A DNA stretch of 64,000 nucleotides. It comes from Kribbella soli (GTDB taxonomy: Bacteria > Actinomycetota > Actinomycetes > Propionibacteriales > Kribbellaceae). Under the pieces are notes generated by a model, which saw nothing but the letters and a program-made list of their open reading frames with translations, did no database searches and was not told the DNA's origin. The stretch lies in the NCBI RefSeq assembly GCF_004331345.1, contig NZ_SJJZ01000002.1, forward strand, positions 558,001 through 622,000. Reading direction: 5' to 3'. A program made the position numbers and the translations under genes. Position 1 is the stretch's first letter, and every line of letters begins with the position of its first letter. Shown piece by piece: positions 28,696 to 37,945 of the stretch.

Positions 28696-29229
28696 ATGAC
28701 CGGCTTCGCGGAATATCAGCCCGGGGCCGCCCGGCAAGCAGTCGACGTCCTGGTGCGCCCGGCCGTGGACGCGGATCTCACGACCTGCGCCGAGCTGATC
28801 GTGACGCGGACCGGCGGCCCGGTCGACGAGCGGCGGAGCCGCCTGGAGGCGGATCTCCAGAACCCCGATCGCTACACGGCGGTCGCCGAGATCAACGGTG
28901 AAGTCGTCGGGTACGGCGCGGTGATCCGGCACCAGGCCTCCCCCGCCGACCCGCCCACGACGGCTCCGGACGGGTACTACCTGATCGGGCTGATCGTCTC
29001 GAGCGAGTGGCGCCGCCACGGCATCGGCGACCTACTCACGCAGGACCGGATGCGCTGGACCACCGAGCGCGCCGACGAGATCTACACCTTCGTCAATCTC
29101 GCCAACGGCGCCATTCTCGATCTCACCCGGCGCTTCGGGTTCAGCGAGGTCACCCGCGACTTCACCTTCCCGAACGCGCCTCTGAAACCCGGCACCTGCG
29201 TCCTGCTGCACGCCGGGCTCAATCGCTGA
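28696..29229 (+). CDS. GNAT-family N-acetyltransferase
   Basis: A 177-residue acetyltransferase. The acetyl-CoA-binding motif A is visible at YYLIGLIVSSEWRRHGIGDLLTQDRM (V-x5-RxxGxG/A pattern), followed by the motif B strand IYTFVNLANGAILDLTRRFGF, where relatives contact substrate and CoA. An N-terminal extension of about 20 residues precedes the fold. The acceptor substrate is unknown. Its end overlaps the convergent protease gene by 11 bases. Confidence 0.9.
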   Translation: MTGFAEYQPGAARQAVDVLVRPAVDADLTTCAELIVTRTGGPVDERRSRLEADLQNPDRYTAVAEINGEVVGYGAVIRHQASPADPPTTAPDGYYLIGLIVSSEWRRHGIGDLLTQDRMRWTTERADEIYTFVNLANGAILDLTRRFGFSEVTRDFTFPNAPLKPGTCVLLHAGLNR

Positions 29230-30160
29230 GTTCGGCCGGATACGCGATCACGTCGACGAGCGCGTTGTTCCGGATCGCGGTGAGCTCGGTACGGCGGGCG
29301 ATCGCGTCCTCGAACAACTGACGCTGCAACGACTGGGCATCTCGAAGCTGTACGCCGTTCACGGCCAGGACGAGGTCGCCCTGCCGTAGACCGGCTGCCG
29401 CCGCGGGGCTGGCCGGGATGACCTCGACGACCCGGAGCGCCGTGCGCTGGTCGAAGCGTTGCGCGAGAGCCGGCTGCAGTGGCGCGGGCTTGGTGACCAG
29501 CCCGAGGTACCCGCGCCGCACGCGACCGTCGTGCAGCAGCGAGAAGATGATCCGCCGCGTGGTCGGATTGACCGGGACGGCCAGGCCCAGCCCGATCCCG
29601 GCCACCGCGGTGTTGATCCCGATCACCCGCCCGTTGCCGTCGGCAAGCGCTCCGCCGGAGTTGCCCGGGTTCAGCGCGGCGTCGGTCTGGATCACGTCCT
29701 CGATGATGCGCTGAGCTGAGCCACTCTGGACCGGCAGGGATCGCCCAAGAGCACTGACCACGCCGGCGGTCACGCTCCCGGCCAGGCCGAGCGGATTGCC
29801 GACGGCAACCACCAGGTTCCCGACCTTCAGCAGGTCCGCGTCGCCGTACTCCGGCGGATCAGGGATCTCCCGGTCGGCCCGCAGTACGGCGAGATCGGAC
29901 AGCCGGTCCACTCCGACCACCCGGGCCTGCGCCGTCGTACCGTCCGCGAACTCGGCCGACGCCTCGACGCCGTCGCCGACCACATGCGCGTTCGTGAGCA
30001 GATGGCCGTCGCCGGTCAGGACCACGGCGGAACCGGACGAGTCGCCCCGCCGGCTGTGGATCCGCAGGCTCGCGACCCGCGGGATCAGGTGTGCGGCCAC
30101 GCCCGAGACCACTCGGGAGTAGGCATCAAGGACGTCGTCCCCGGCAATCTCGTCAGCCAT
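29219..30160 (-). CDS. HtrA/DegP-type S1C serine protease with PDZ domain, lacking a visible membrane anchor
   Basis: A 313-residue protein. The trypsin-like domain carries the triad His (LTNAHVVG), Asp (LSDLAVLRAD) and Ser (NPGNSGGALAD). A C-terminal PDZ domain follows (VVEVIPASPAAAAGLRQGDLVLAVNG). Relatives degrade or refold damaged envelope proteins, and most actinobacterial ones have an N-terminal transmembrane helix. None is seen here: from the ATG at 30160 (GGAGGCGAG upstream) the protein begins MADEIAGDDVLDAYSR and enters the protease fold directly, so it may be cytoplasmic. Confidence 0.9.
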   Translation of the reverse strand: MADEIAGDDVLDAYSRVVSGVAAHLIPRVASLRIHSRRGDSSGSAVVLTGDGHLLTNAHVVGDGVEASAEFADGTTAQARVVGVDRLSDLAVLRADREIPDPPEYGDADLLKVGNLVVAVGNPLGLAGSVTAGVVSALGRSLPVQSGSAQRIIEDVIQTDAALNPGNSGGALADGNGRVIGINTAVAGIGLGLAVPVNPTTRRIIFSLLHDGRVRRGYLGLVTKPAPLQPALAQRFDQRTALRVVEVIPASPAAAAGLRQGDLVLAVNGVQLRDAQSLQRQLFEDAIARRTELTAIRNNALVDVIAYPAELSD

Positions 30161-30222
30161 AGCTCTCGCCTCCTGAATTACATCATTACACCGAAGACAA
30201 CCGCGTGAAGCGGACCACAAAA

Positions 30223-30257
30223 CTGACCGATCGGTTGAAAACTGGCCGATCGGTCAG
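30223..30257. promoter_or_regulatory. TetR operator, paired palindromes
   Basis: CTGACCGATCGG at 30223-30234 and its exact complement CCGATCGGTCAG at 30246-30257 form a 12-bp inverted repeat with an 11-base spacer. Each half is itself nearly palindromic (ACCGATCGGT), so two dimers could bind. It lies directly before the TetR start codon and should autoregulate tetR and probably the following exporter. Confidence 0.75.
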
Positions 30258-30259
30258 TC

Positions 30260-30820
30260 ATGATGCATGACATGGCAGTTACCACCCCGGCGCGGGAGCG
30301 GACCAGGCGCGAGATCGTGCGTCAGGCGATGGACCTGTTCCAGGCCGGCGGCTACAACGCGACGTCACTGCAGGACATCGCGACCGCGGCCGGCTGCTCC
30401 AAGGCGACCGTGCTGTACCACTTCAGCGGCAAGCCCGCCGTACTCGCCGCCGTCCTCGAGCCCGCCGCCGCCGACGTGGCCGCGCTCGTCAAGGCCGCCG
30501 CCGAGCTGTCCCGGGCCGACGCACAGGAGCTCGCCATCCAGAGCTTCATCGATCTCGCCGTCGTGCACCGCGGCGTCGTCGACGTGCTCCAGGACATCCT
30601 CCCGGTGATCGAGCAGATGCCCGAGGTCGCGCAGCTGGTCTCCGACGGCATGCAGCTGTCCGACTACCTGGCCGGTTCCGACGACCCACTCGAGCGGGAC
30701 CTGGCGAAGTTCGCCATCAACGGCCTCCTCGGCGAGTGCCGGCACGCGCACGAACGCACCGACGACGACCTCCGAAAGCTCTGCGACATCGCCCTGCGGA
30801 GACTCCTCCGCCGCGCCTGA
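30260..30820 (+). CDS. TetR/AcrR-family transcriptional repressor
   Basis: A 186-residue regulator with an N-terminal HTH (ERTRREIVRQAMDLFQ, then NATSLQDIATAAGCSKATVLYHF) and an all-helical ligand-binding remainder. Starts at 30260, 30263 or 30272 are possible; none has a clear ribosome-binding site, and the transcript may be leaderless because the operator ends at 30257. It precedes the MMPL exporter by 81 bases and is its likely repressor, responding to a compound exported by that pump. Ligand unknown. Confidence 0.92.
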   Translation: MMHDMAVTTPARERTRREIVRQAMDLFQAGGYNATSLQDIATAAGCSKATVLYHFSGKPAVLAAVLEPAAADVAALVKAAAELSRADAQELAIQSFIDLAVVHRGVVDVLQDILPVIEQMPEVAQLVSDGMQLSDYLAGSDDPLERDLAKFAINGLLGECRHAHERTDDDLRKLCDIALRRLLRRA

Positions 30821-30901
30821 GCACCGAACCCGACTCCCCGCCGCCACGGGGCGATCACTTCTGCCCGTACGCCGTACCGATCTGAACGGACGCTCTTCAC
30901 G

Positions 30902-33076
30902 ATGGCCAATCTGCTGTACCGGCTCGGCCGGTTCTCCTACCAGCGCAGGCGCCTGGTCGCCGCGCTGTGGGCGCTGTTCCTCGTCGTCCTGGGTGTCGGT
31001 GCGCTGACGCTGGGCGGCAAGACCGCGAACACGTTCTCGATCCCGGGCACCGAATCGCAGCGCGCGCTCGACGCGCTCAAGCAGGAGCTGCCGGCCGCCA
31101 GCGGCGCGTCCGCCACGGTCGTGGTGAAGGCGCCCGACGGCAAGACGCTCGCCGACCCGACCGTGAAGGCCGCCGTCGGCGCCACCGTCGCCAAGGTCGC
31201 GAAGGTGCCCGAGGTGATCGCGGCGATCGACCCGTTCACCAGCAAGGCGATCAGCCCGGACGGTACGACGGGATTGATCAGCGTCCAGTTCGACAAGCCG
31301 GCCGACGAGCTGTCACACGAGAGCAGCGACGGGTACGACGGACTGAGCGGACTCAGCTCGGGTGATCTCCAGGTGGTGCCGGGCGGACAGATCAAGGCCG
31401 GAGTCCCGGAGATCGGTGCGACCGAGGTGCTCGGTGTCGCGGTCGCGGCCGTCGTACTCGTCGTCACGTTCGGATCGCTCGTGGCGGCCGGCATGACGCT
31501 GGTGACGGCGCTCCTCGGCGTACTGGCCGGGATGGCCGGGTTGTTCATCGTGACCGCGTTCACCGACGTGTCGTCGACGGCGCCGATCCTGGCGCTGATG
31601 CTCGGGCTCGCGGTGGGGATCGACTACTCGCTGTTCATCAGCTCGCGGCACCGGTCGCAGCTGGGCGAGGGAATGGATCCGGCGGAGTCCGTCGCTCGAG
31701 CTACTGCGACGGCCGGGTCGGCGGTGTTGTTCGCCGGCGCGACCGTGGTGATCGCGCTCGCCGGCTTGTCCGTGGTCGGCGTACCGTTCCTGACCGCGAT
31801 GGGCCTGGCCGCGGCGGCGACCGTGCTGACCGCAGTACTGGTGGCGTTGACGTTGCTGCCGGCGTTACTCGGGTTCGTGGGCAACCGGGTGCTGCCGCGG
31901 AAGCTGCGCAAGGCGCCGGCTGCGGCCGCACCTGTCGAAGGCTTCGGCTTCCGTTGGGGTCGGCTGGTCACCCGGTTGCGGGTGCCGATCGTTGCTGTCG
32001 GCATCGTCGGGTTGGGCTTGCTGGCGATCCCGGCGAAGGACATGCAGCTCGCGCTGCCGGACGGTGCTTCGGCGGCGGCCGGAAGCAACCAGCGGGTCGC
32101 GTACGACCTGACGGCCGCGGCGTTCGGGCCGGGCGCCAACGGGCCGCTCGTGGTTGTTGTGAAGAGCAACGACGCGGCCACGTCCAACGCGCTGGTGCAG
32201 CAGGTGCTGGGCAAGGCGCAGGGTCTTCCGGATGTGGTTGCGGCACAGCCGGCCGCGGCGAGTCAGGACGGTACGACGCGGTTGCTGCAGGTGATCCCGA
32301 AGAGCGGACCGGCCAGCGAGGAAACCGCTGATCTCGTGAAGAACCTGCGGTCCGCGGTGCAGCCGCTCGCCACCGGCGACGCGAGTATCTCCGTGACCGG
32401 GAACACGGCGGTCGGGGTCGATGTGTCGAACAAGTTGTCCGACGCGTTGCCGACGTACCTGTTCGTCGTGATCGGGCTGTCGTTCCTGCTGTTGCTGCTG
32501 GCGTTCCGGTCCGTGCTGGTGCCGTTGAAGGCGACGCTCGGGTTCGTGCTGACGATCGGGGCGACGTTCGGGATCACGATCGCGGTGTTCCAGGAAGGGC
32601 ATCTGGCGAGCCTGGTCGGGATCGACTCCCCCGGCCCGCTGGTGAGCTTCCTGCCGATCATCATGATGGGCATCCTGTTCGGGCTGGCGATGGACTACGA
32701 GGTGTTCATCGTGTCCCGGGTGCGGGAGGAGTTCGTGCACGGCCGGCACGCGAACGACGCGACCGTCCAGGGCCTCGGCCACGGCGCCCGCGTCGTCACC
32801 GCCGCGGCCCTGATCATGGCGTCGGTCTTCGCCGGCTTCATCCTCGTCGAGGACCCGATCATCAAGGCGATCGGCTTCGGCCTCACCATCGGCGTCCTGA
32901 TCGACGCCTTCGTGGTCCGCATGACCCTCGTCCCCGCCATCCTCAGCCTCCTCGGCGACCGAGCCTGGTGGTTCCCGAAGTGGCTAGACCGCCTCACTCC
33001 CCGGGTAGACATCGAAGGCGAAACCCTGCGGGTCGACGAGACCCCGGATCCCAAGGAACTCGCGAGCGTACGCTGA
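30902..33076 (+). CDS. MMPL-family RND-type membrane transporter
   Basis: A 724-residue inner-membrane protein with two MMPL halves: one N-terminal helix, an extracytoplasmic loop, then a group of helices containing GLAVGIDYSLFISSRHR, and a second half with ILFGLAMDYEVFIVSRVREE. The Asp-Tyr pairs in these are the family's proton-relay positions. It probably exports a lipid, antibiotic or other hydrophobic compound. The TetR gene and operator upstream suggest inducible expression. Its last 93 bases overlap the 3' end of the convergent nuclease gene. Confidence 0.93.
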   Translation: MANLLYRLGRFSYQRRRLVAALWALFLVVLGVGALTLGGKTANTFSIPGTESQRALDALKQELPAASGASATVVVKAPDGKTLADPTVKAAVGATVAKVAKVPEVIAAIDPFTSKAISPDGTTGLISVQFDKPADELSHESSDGYDGLSGLSSGDLQVVPGGQIKAGVPEIGATEVLGVAVAAVVLVVTFGSLVAAGMTLVTALLGVLAGMAGLFIVTAFTDVSSTAPILALMLGLAVGIDYSLFISSRHRSQLGEGMDPAESVARATATAGSAVLFAGATVVIALAGLSVVGVPFLTAMGLAAAATVLTAVLVALTLLPALLGFVGNRVLPRKLRKAPAAAAPVEGFGFRWGRLVTRLRVPIVAVGIVGLGLLAIPAKDMQLALPDGASAAAGSNQRVAYDLTAAAFGPGANGPLVVVVKSNDAATSNALVQQVLGKAQGLPDVVAAQPAAASQDGTTRLLQVIPKSGPASEETADLVKNLRSAVQPLATGDASISVTGNTAVGVDVSNKLSDALPTYLFVVIGLSFLLLLLAFRSVLVPLKATLGFVLTIGATFGITIAVFQEGHLASLVGIDSPGPLVSFLPIIMMGILFGLAMDYEVFIVSRVREEFVHGRHANDATVQGLGHGARVVTAAALIMASVFAGFILVEDPIIKAIGFGLTIGVLIDAFVVRMTLVPAILSLLGDRAWWFPKWLDRLTPRVDIEGETLRVDETPDPKELASVR

Positions 33077-33880
33077 CACCGGACGTGGGGCGTCCATCGC
33101 AACAGGCGCCCCACCCAGCAAACTCGACGCATCGCCCACCCGGTACGGCGTGTAGTTCGCAGCCGAGATGCTCGTGCGGCCCGCGAGCACGGCACTCGGT
33201 ATGACGTAGATGCTGCCGTCACCGAGAACGATGAAGAACAGGTCGATCGAGTCAGGGTCGTAGGGCATCTTCCCCGCTGTCTTGTCGAGCACGTACGGAC
33301 GCCGACCGATACCGACATGCCAGTAGCCGCGCTTGGTTGGCGCTGCACAGGACTTCACTTGCACGCGCTGGACGCCGTCGGGCGTCGTGACCAGCAGGTC
33401 ATATTCCTGAGGCTCGATTGGCAGTGCAACGGCACATCCGCGCAAGGTGAACCACGCCATCGCCAGCGCAGCTGCCGAATATCGAAGCATCTCGGGCCGG
33501 ACCGGCTGGTCGAAGACCTCGATCGGTGCCGGCTGGGCCAGCGGCGACTTCAGATGCGTGCAGTCCAAGCCCAGTCGGACGGCATGACCCTTGATCCGCA
33601 CCCGCTCTGCTCCGTTGTCGACAATGCCGAGTTCGACGATCACGTCCGCCCAGCAGCTCGCGCTCGCCACGGCCTCGCGGAGCCGCTGATCAGACCAGCG
33701 CCGCTGTCCCGTGAAGTGCGACGTGTCCAGCTCGAGGCGCAGTGCGTGCCGCTTGATCGCTGCTGTGGAGGTCTCCTTCAACCCCAGTGCACGAGCGACC
33801 GCCCGCCAGGACGGATTGCTCTCGATCGCCTCGGACAGTTGGGCATCGGTCCAGGTCCGTCGGTTCTCGGTGTTCGCCAT
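32984..33880 (-). CDS. PD-(D/E)XK homing-type endonuclease-like protein
   Basis: A 298-residue protein starting at ATG 33880 (MANTENRRTW). The first 140 residues hold two similar DNA-binding units, each opening with W(T/S)D(A/Q)xLxEA and containing a helix-turn-helix (WRAVARALGL; WADVIVELGIV). The C-terminal half has a nuclease core: EYDLLVTTPDGVQRVQVKSC gives Asp, then a Q-V-K in the place of (D/E)xK, as in the PDDEXK_5 group related to I-Ssp6803I. It lies right after tRNA-Pro and its terminator and overlaps the MMPL gene by 93 bases, so it looks like a mobile-type insertion. It could be a free-standing homing or restriction-like enzyme. Confidence 0.72.
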   Translation of the reverse strand: MANTENRRTWTDAQLSEAIESNPSWRAVARALGLKETSTAAIKRHALRLELDTSHFTGQRRWSDQRLREAVASASCWADVIVELGIVDNGAERVRIKGHAVRLGLDCTHLKSPLAQPAPIEVFDQPVRPEMLRYSAAALAMAWFTLRGCAVALPIEPQEYDLLVTTPDGVQRVQVKSCAAPTKRGYWHVGIGRRPYVLDKTAGKMPYDPDSIDLFFIVLGDGSIYVIPSAVLAGRTSISAANYTPYRVGDASSLLGGAPVAMDAPRPVSAYAREFLGIRGLVDPQGFAFDVYPGSEAV

Positions 33881-33892
33881 GAGGACAAACGT

Positions 33893-33926
33893 AAAGAGGG
33901 GCACCGACAAATCGGTGCCCCTCTTT
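33893..33926 (-). terminator. Intrinsic terminator of tRNA-Pro
   Basis: A 15-bp perfect stem (arms 33893-33907 and 33912-33926, AAAGAGGGGCACCGA type) around a 4-base loop, directly downstream of the tRNA on the minus strand and followed by TTTACGTTTG. It also lies just upstream of the nuclease start codon at 33880, separating the two transcripts. Confidence 0.88.
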
Positions 33927-33929
33927 GGG

Positions 33930-34003
33930 TCGGGCTGCCGAGATTTGAACTCGGGATCTCTTGTCCCCCAGACAAGCGCCTTACCTGACTAGGCCACAGC
34001 CCG
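33930..34003 (-). tRNA. tRNA-Pro (anticodon GGG)
   Basis: A complete 74-base cloverleaf. The acceptor stem CGGGCTG pairs with CAGCCCG. The D arm is GCC...GGC, the anticodon stem CTTGT/ACAAG encloses loop CTGGGGG (anticodon GGG), and the T arm CCGAG/CTCGG encloses TTCAAAT. The discriminator is A; 3' CCA is not encoded (CCC). The der gene lies upstream on the same strand. Confidence 0.97.
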
Positions 34004-34073
34004 GAACCCGCTCCTCGAAGCGGACCGGGGTAAACCATACCCCATCCAACCGGGTGGTTCTTACAGGGTTCGG

Positions 34074-35441
34074 TCAGCGTTTCTTGTTCTTTTGGCGGGC
34101 TCGGATCTGGACGTGGACGGGGCTGCCGACGAAGCCGAAGTCCTCGCGGAGACGGCGTTCGATGAAGCGCTGGTACGACGGCTCGATCTGGCCGGAGGTG
34201 AAGATGGCGAAGGTCGGGGGCATCGTGGTGGCCTGGGTGCCGAACAGGATCTTCGGCTGCTTGCCCGAGCGGACCGGGTGCGGGTGGGCGGCGACCAGGC
34301 GGCCGAGGAACGCGTTCAGCTGCCCGGTGGGGACCCGGGTCTGCCAGCCCTCGAGCGCGGCCTCGATGGCGGGCACCAGTTTGTCCATGTGCCAGCCAGT
34401 GAGCGCACTGATGTTCACCCGCGGCGCCCAGCGGAACTGCACCAGGTCGCGGTCGATCTCGCGCTCCAGGTAGTAGCGCCGCTCCTCGTCCATCAGGTCC
34501 CACTTGTTGTACGCGATCACGAGCGCCTTGCCGGCTTCCTCGACCGCGTTCATGATCCGGAGGTCCTGCTCCGTCAGCGACTCCGAGGCATCGATGACGA
34601 CCACGACGACCTCGGCCCGCTCGATCGCGGCGTTGGTCCGTAGCGAGGCGTAGTACTCGTGCCCCTGGACGTTCTTCACCTTGCGCCGGATGCCCGCGGT
34701 GTCGATGAACCGCCACTCCTGGCCGCCGAGCGTGATCAGTTCGTCGACCGGGTCCACCGTCGTACCGGCGACGTCGCTCACGACGACCCGGTCCTCCTTG
34801 GCGACCTTGTTGAGCAGCGAGGACTTGCCCACGTTCGGCTTGCCGACGATCGCGACCCGGCGCGGTCCGCCCAGCTCGCCGTCGCGCTCCGCCGGTGCCT
34901 CCGGAAGGGCCTCGAGTACGGCGTCCAGCAGGTCGCCCGTACCGCGGCCGTGCATGCCGGACACCGGGAACGGCTCACCGATGCCGAGGCTCCACAGGTT
35001 CATCGCCTCGGACTCGATGCGCTGGTCGTCGACCTTGTTCGCGGCCAGTACGACGGGTTTGCCGGACTTCCGCAGCACCCGGACGACCGCCTCGTCCGCG
35101 TCCGTGATGCCGACCACGGCGTCGACCACGAACAGCACCGCGTCGGCGGCGTTGATCGCGACCTCGGCCTGGGCGGCGACCAGAGCGGCCATGCCGACCG
35201 CGTCCGGGTCCCAGCCGCCGGTGTCGACGACCGTGAACTCGCGGCCGGCCCAGTTGGCGTCGTACGACACGCGGTCCCGGGTGACGCCCGGGGTGTCCTC
35301 GACGACCGCCTCGCGGCGGCCGATGATGCGGTTGACCAGCGTGGACTTGCCCACGTTCGGCCGCCCGACGATCGCGAGCACCGGCAGCGGGCCGGTGTCC
35401 TCCCGGTCGTGCGTCGGTAGTTCGGTGGGCAGGTCAGTCAT
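34074..35441 (-). CDS. der: Ribosome-assembly GTPase Der (EngA)
   Basis: A 455-residue double-GTPase needed for 50S subunit assembly. Both G domains are complete: G1 [13 protein letters not shown] and [14 protein letters not shown]3 DTGGW and DTAGI, G4 NKVD and NKWD. A C-terminal KH-like domain follows ([32 protein letters not shown]). It ends in a basic KNKKR tail. ATG at 35441 lies inside the plsC end (8-base overlap). Confidence 0.98.
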   Translation of the reverse strand: MTDLPTELPTHDREDTGPLPVLAIVGRPNVGKSTLVNRIIGRREAVVEDTPGVTRDRVSYDANWAGREFTVVDTGGWDPDAVGMAALVAAQAEVAINAADAVLFVVDAVVGITDADEAVVRVLRKSGKPVVLAANKVDDQRIESEAMNLWSLGIGEPFPVSGMHGRGTGDLLDAVLEALPEAPAERDGELGGPRRVAIVGKPNVGKSSLLNKVAKEDRVVVSDVAGTTVDPVDELITLGGQEWRFIDTAGIRRKVKNVQGHEYYASLRTNAAIERAEVVVVVIDASESLTEQDLRIMNAVEEAGKALVIAYNKWDLMDEERRYYLEREIDRDLVQFRWAPRVNISALTGWHMDKLVPAIEAALEGWQTRVPTGQLNAFLGRLVAAHPHPVRSGKQPKILFGTQATTMPPTFAIFTSGQIEPSYQRFIERRLREDFGFVGSPVHVQIRARQKNKKR

Positions 35442-36162
35442 CGGGGTCCTTCTGGTCTCGCCAGCCCGGAAGCGGGTGGCCGGTTTCGTCGACGGCCGCC
35501 TTCACATGGGCGCGCAGCACGTCGCCGATCCGGTCGGCGACCGCCTGTACGTCGGAGTGTCTCCTGGGAAAGGGTACGCGCTCGACGGCGAAAGGCTCGC
35601 CGTACACCACGTCGATCCGGCTCCCGGCCGGCGGAAAGCCCTCCACGTCGCCCCCTGGCAGCCGCGTCCCCATCAGCGCGACGGGCAGGATCGGCGCCCC
35701 GGTCACCATCGCCAGGTACGCCACTCCGGTCCGGATCCGGCTGAAGTCGCCGGGGCCGCGGGTGCCCTCCGGGTAGATGTTCAGCACCCGGCCGTCGCGC
35801 AGTACCTTGATCGACTGCCGGACGGCGAGTACGTCGTACGTCGACCGGTCGACCGGGATCTGACCGGTCCGGCGCAGGATCGCCCCCTGGAGACCGCCGA
35901 ACACCTCGATCTTGCCGAGCTGGTGCAGCATCCGCGGCGCGATCGCCCCGAGCAGCGGGCCGTCCAGCAGACTCAGGTGGTTCGGCGCCATCAGCAGCGG
36001 ACCGGTCAGCGGGAACCGGTCCTCGTGGTGCACGGTCAGTTTGTACTTGCGGCGGAAGTACGGCCTCGCCAGCCTTCGCAGCGGAAGCGCGAACCGGTAC
36101 GGCAGTGCAGGTAGATCGTCAGTCCGGGGCAGGTCCTTGTGCCCGGTGACTTCAGCCGTCAT
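35434..36162 (-). CDS. plsC: 1-acyl-sn-glycerol-3-phosphate acyltransferase (PlsC family)
   Basis: A 242-residue membrane-associated acyltransferase of phospholipid synthesis. The catalytic block NHLSLLDG (HX4D) and the substrate-binding PEGTRG motif are visible, with IPVDRS between. It sits between cmk and der, overlapping both (ATGA with cmk at 36159-36162), the usual arrangement in actinobacteria. Exact acyl acceptor not determined. Confidence 0.93.
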   Translation of the reverse strand: MTAEVTGHKDLPRTDDLPALPYRFALPLRRLARPYFRRKYKLTVHHEDRFPLTGPLLMAPNHLSLLDGPLLGAIAPRMLHQLGKIEVFGGLQGAILRRTGQIPVDRSTYDVLAVRQSIKVLRDGRVLNIYPEGTRGPGDFSRIRTGVAYLAMVTGAPILPVALMGTRLPGGDVEGFPPAGSRIDVVYGEPFAVERVPFPRRHSDVQAVADRIGDVLRAHVKAAVDETGHPLPGWRDQKDPDD

Positions 36163-36839
36163 AGCTCCCGGCCTCGAGGGACGGTCTCCTTGGCGAGCCG
36201 GCTGATCACGTCGACGACCTCCTCCAGGGTCAGATGGGTGGAGTCGACAGTGACCGCGCCGTCGGAGGCAACCAGGAACTGCGAAACGGTGGCGTCGTCG
36301 GCGTCGCGGCGGACGATCTGGTCCCGGAGTTGCTCGGCCGTCACCGAACCGGACTCGAGCTCGGCTGCCCGCCGGGACATCCGGGCGTCCTGGTCGGCGG
36401 TCAAGTGGACCTTGAGCTCGGCGTCGGTGGCGACCACGGTGGCGATGTCACGGCCCTCGACCACGATCCCGCCGCTCGACTGCGCGGCGTCGATGACGGC
36501 TCGCTGCCGCCGGATCAGCTCCTTGCGGACGTCCAGGTTGGTGGCGATCTTCGACACCACCTCGCTGATCCGCGGCTCCCGGATCGCGGCCGTGACGTCG
36601 GTCCCGTCGGCGATCACGAACTGGTTGCTCGGATCGGTGCTGACCTCCAACTCGAGCTCCCGCGCACGCTGCGCGACCGCCGCCGTGTCGTCCAGGTCCA
36701 GCCCGCGATCGACGGCCGACCAGGTCACCGCGCGGTACGTCGCACCGGTGTCCAGGTACCGCAGGCCGAGGCGGGTGGCCACTCCACGGGCGGTGCTCGA
36801 CTTACCGGAGCCGCTCGGCCCGTCCACAGCGATGATCAT
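36159..36839 (-). CDS. cmk: Cytidylate kinase
   Basis: A 226-residue NMP kinase converting CMP/dCMP to the diphosphates. Walker A is VDGPSGSGKSSTARGVA, followed by LRYLDTGATYRA, the NMP-binding insert and VVEGRDIATVV, then a lid with RMSRRAAELE. Start ATG at 36839 just after tyrA's end; the stop overlaps plsC. Confidence 0.97.
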   Translation of the reverse strand: MIIAVDGPSGSGKSSTARGVATRLGLRYLDTGATYRAVTWSAVDRGLDLDDTAAVAQRARELELEVSTDPSNQFVIADGTDVTAAIREPRISEVVSKIATNLDVRKELIRRQRAVIDAAQSSGGIVVEGRDIATVVATDAELKVHLTADQDARMSRRAAELESGSVTAEQLRDQIVRRDADDATVSQFLVASDGAVTVDSTHLTLEEVVDVISRLAKETVPRGREL

Positions 36840-36870
36840 GCCCCGAAGATTACCTTCGCCCGGGGACAGC

Positions 36871-37935
36871 TCAGCGGTGGACTACCCACCCTCGCTCGGT
36901 CAGTACGTCGACCAACTGGTCCACCGAAGCCGGCTTGACGGCCAGCTCGACCTCACCGGCCGGGCGGCCGGGGCTGTGGTCGATGCGGAGGTCCTCGACG
37001 TTGGCGCCGGATTCGGCCGCGTCGGCGAACAAGCGGGCCAGCTGGCCGGGGCGGTCCGGGATCGTGACGAGGACCGTGACCAGGTCGATGTGCGGCGTAC
37101 CGTGCTTGCCCGGGACGCGGACCGCGCCAGACACGCCCTGGCCGAGGATCGCGGTCAGCTCGTCGCCCGCCTCTTCCTTGCCGAGGGCAACGAGCAACCG
37201 GTCGAGCTCGCCGCGGATCTGCTCCAGCAGGCCGGTCAGCGCGGTCGAGTTCGCGGACACGATCTGGGTCCACAACCGCGGGTCGCCGGCCGCGATCCGG
37301 GTCACGTCGCGGACGCCCTGACCGGACAGTTCGAGATGGGAGGACGGCGCATCCGCCAACGTGCCCGCGGCGAGCGCCGACATCAGGTGCGGAAGGTGCG
37401 ACACCCGGGCGACACCGAGGTCGTGGTCCTCCACCGACAGCTCCACCGTCCGCGCGCCACAGGCCTCGGCGAGCCGCCGTACGAGATCGACCGCTTCCGG
37501 AGCGCTCGTCGCGTGCGGGGTGATCGCCCAGGTGGCGCCGTCGAAGAGGTCCGCGCGCGCCGCCAGTGGGCCGTTGCGTTCGGAGCCGGCCATCGGGTGA
37601 CTGCCGACGTACCGGCTGACGTCATCGGTCAGGCTGCGTGCGTCGGCGAGCGGCTTCGACTTCACACTGGCCGCATCGGTGACGATGGCGTTGGTTTGTT
37701 GGAGTTGCTCGGCGACCACGGCACCGACATGGTCCGGCGGTACGGCGACCACGACCAGCTGCGGCTCGATGTCGACCACCCGCGAGCCGGCGCCGATCCG
37801 CTCGGCCATCAGCGCGTTGTCCGGGTTCCCGTCGACGAGCTCCACGACCACACCGAGCCGCACCAGCGCGAGGCCGATCGACGTACCGATCAGCCCGGTG
37901 CCGACGATGCGAACCGGGCCGCGCAACTCGCTCAC
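36871..37935 (-). CDS. tyrA: Prephenate dehydrogenase
   Basis: A 354-residue NAD(P)-dependent enzyme of tyrosine synthesis. The N-terminal Rossmann motif VRIVGTGLIGTSIGLAL, the VVAVPPDHV strand and the SHPMAGSE active-site stretch are typical; a C-terminal ACT domain (about 280-354, LVTVLVTIPDRPGQLARLF) probably senses tyrosine. GTG start at 37935, ten bases after the chorismate mutase gene, so chorismate flows to prephenate and on to 4-hydroxyphenylpyruvate from one operon. Confidence 0.95.
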   Translation of the reverse strand: MSELRGPVRIVGTGLIGTSIGLALVRLGVVVELVDGNPDNALMAERIGAGSRVVDIEPQLVVVAVPPDHVGAVVAEQLQQTNAIVTDAASVKSKPLADARSLTDDVSRYVGSHPMAGSERNGPLAARADLFDGATWAITPHATSAPEAVDLVRRLAEACGARTVELSVEDHDLGVARVSHLPHLMSALAAGTLADAPSSHLELSGQGVRDVTRIAAGDPRLWTQIVSANSTALTGLLEQIRGELDRLLVALGKEEAGDELTAILGQGVSGAVRVPGKHGTPHIDLVTVLVTIPDRPGQLARLFADAAESGANVEDLRIDHSPGRPAGEVELAVKPASVDQLVDVLTERGWVVHR

Positions 37936-37945
37936 TGTGCCACCC

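Noticed and set aside
32984..34003. Prophage or integrative element at tRNA-Pro
   Set aside because: No integrase, excisionase or structural genes are present and no repeat of the tRNA end was seen nearby; only the single nuclease gene stands out.
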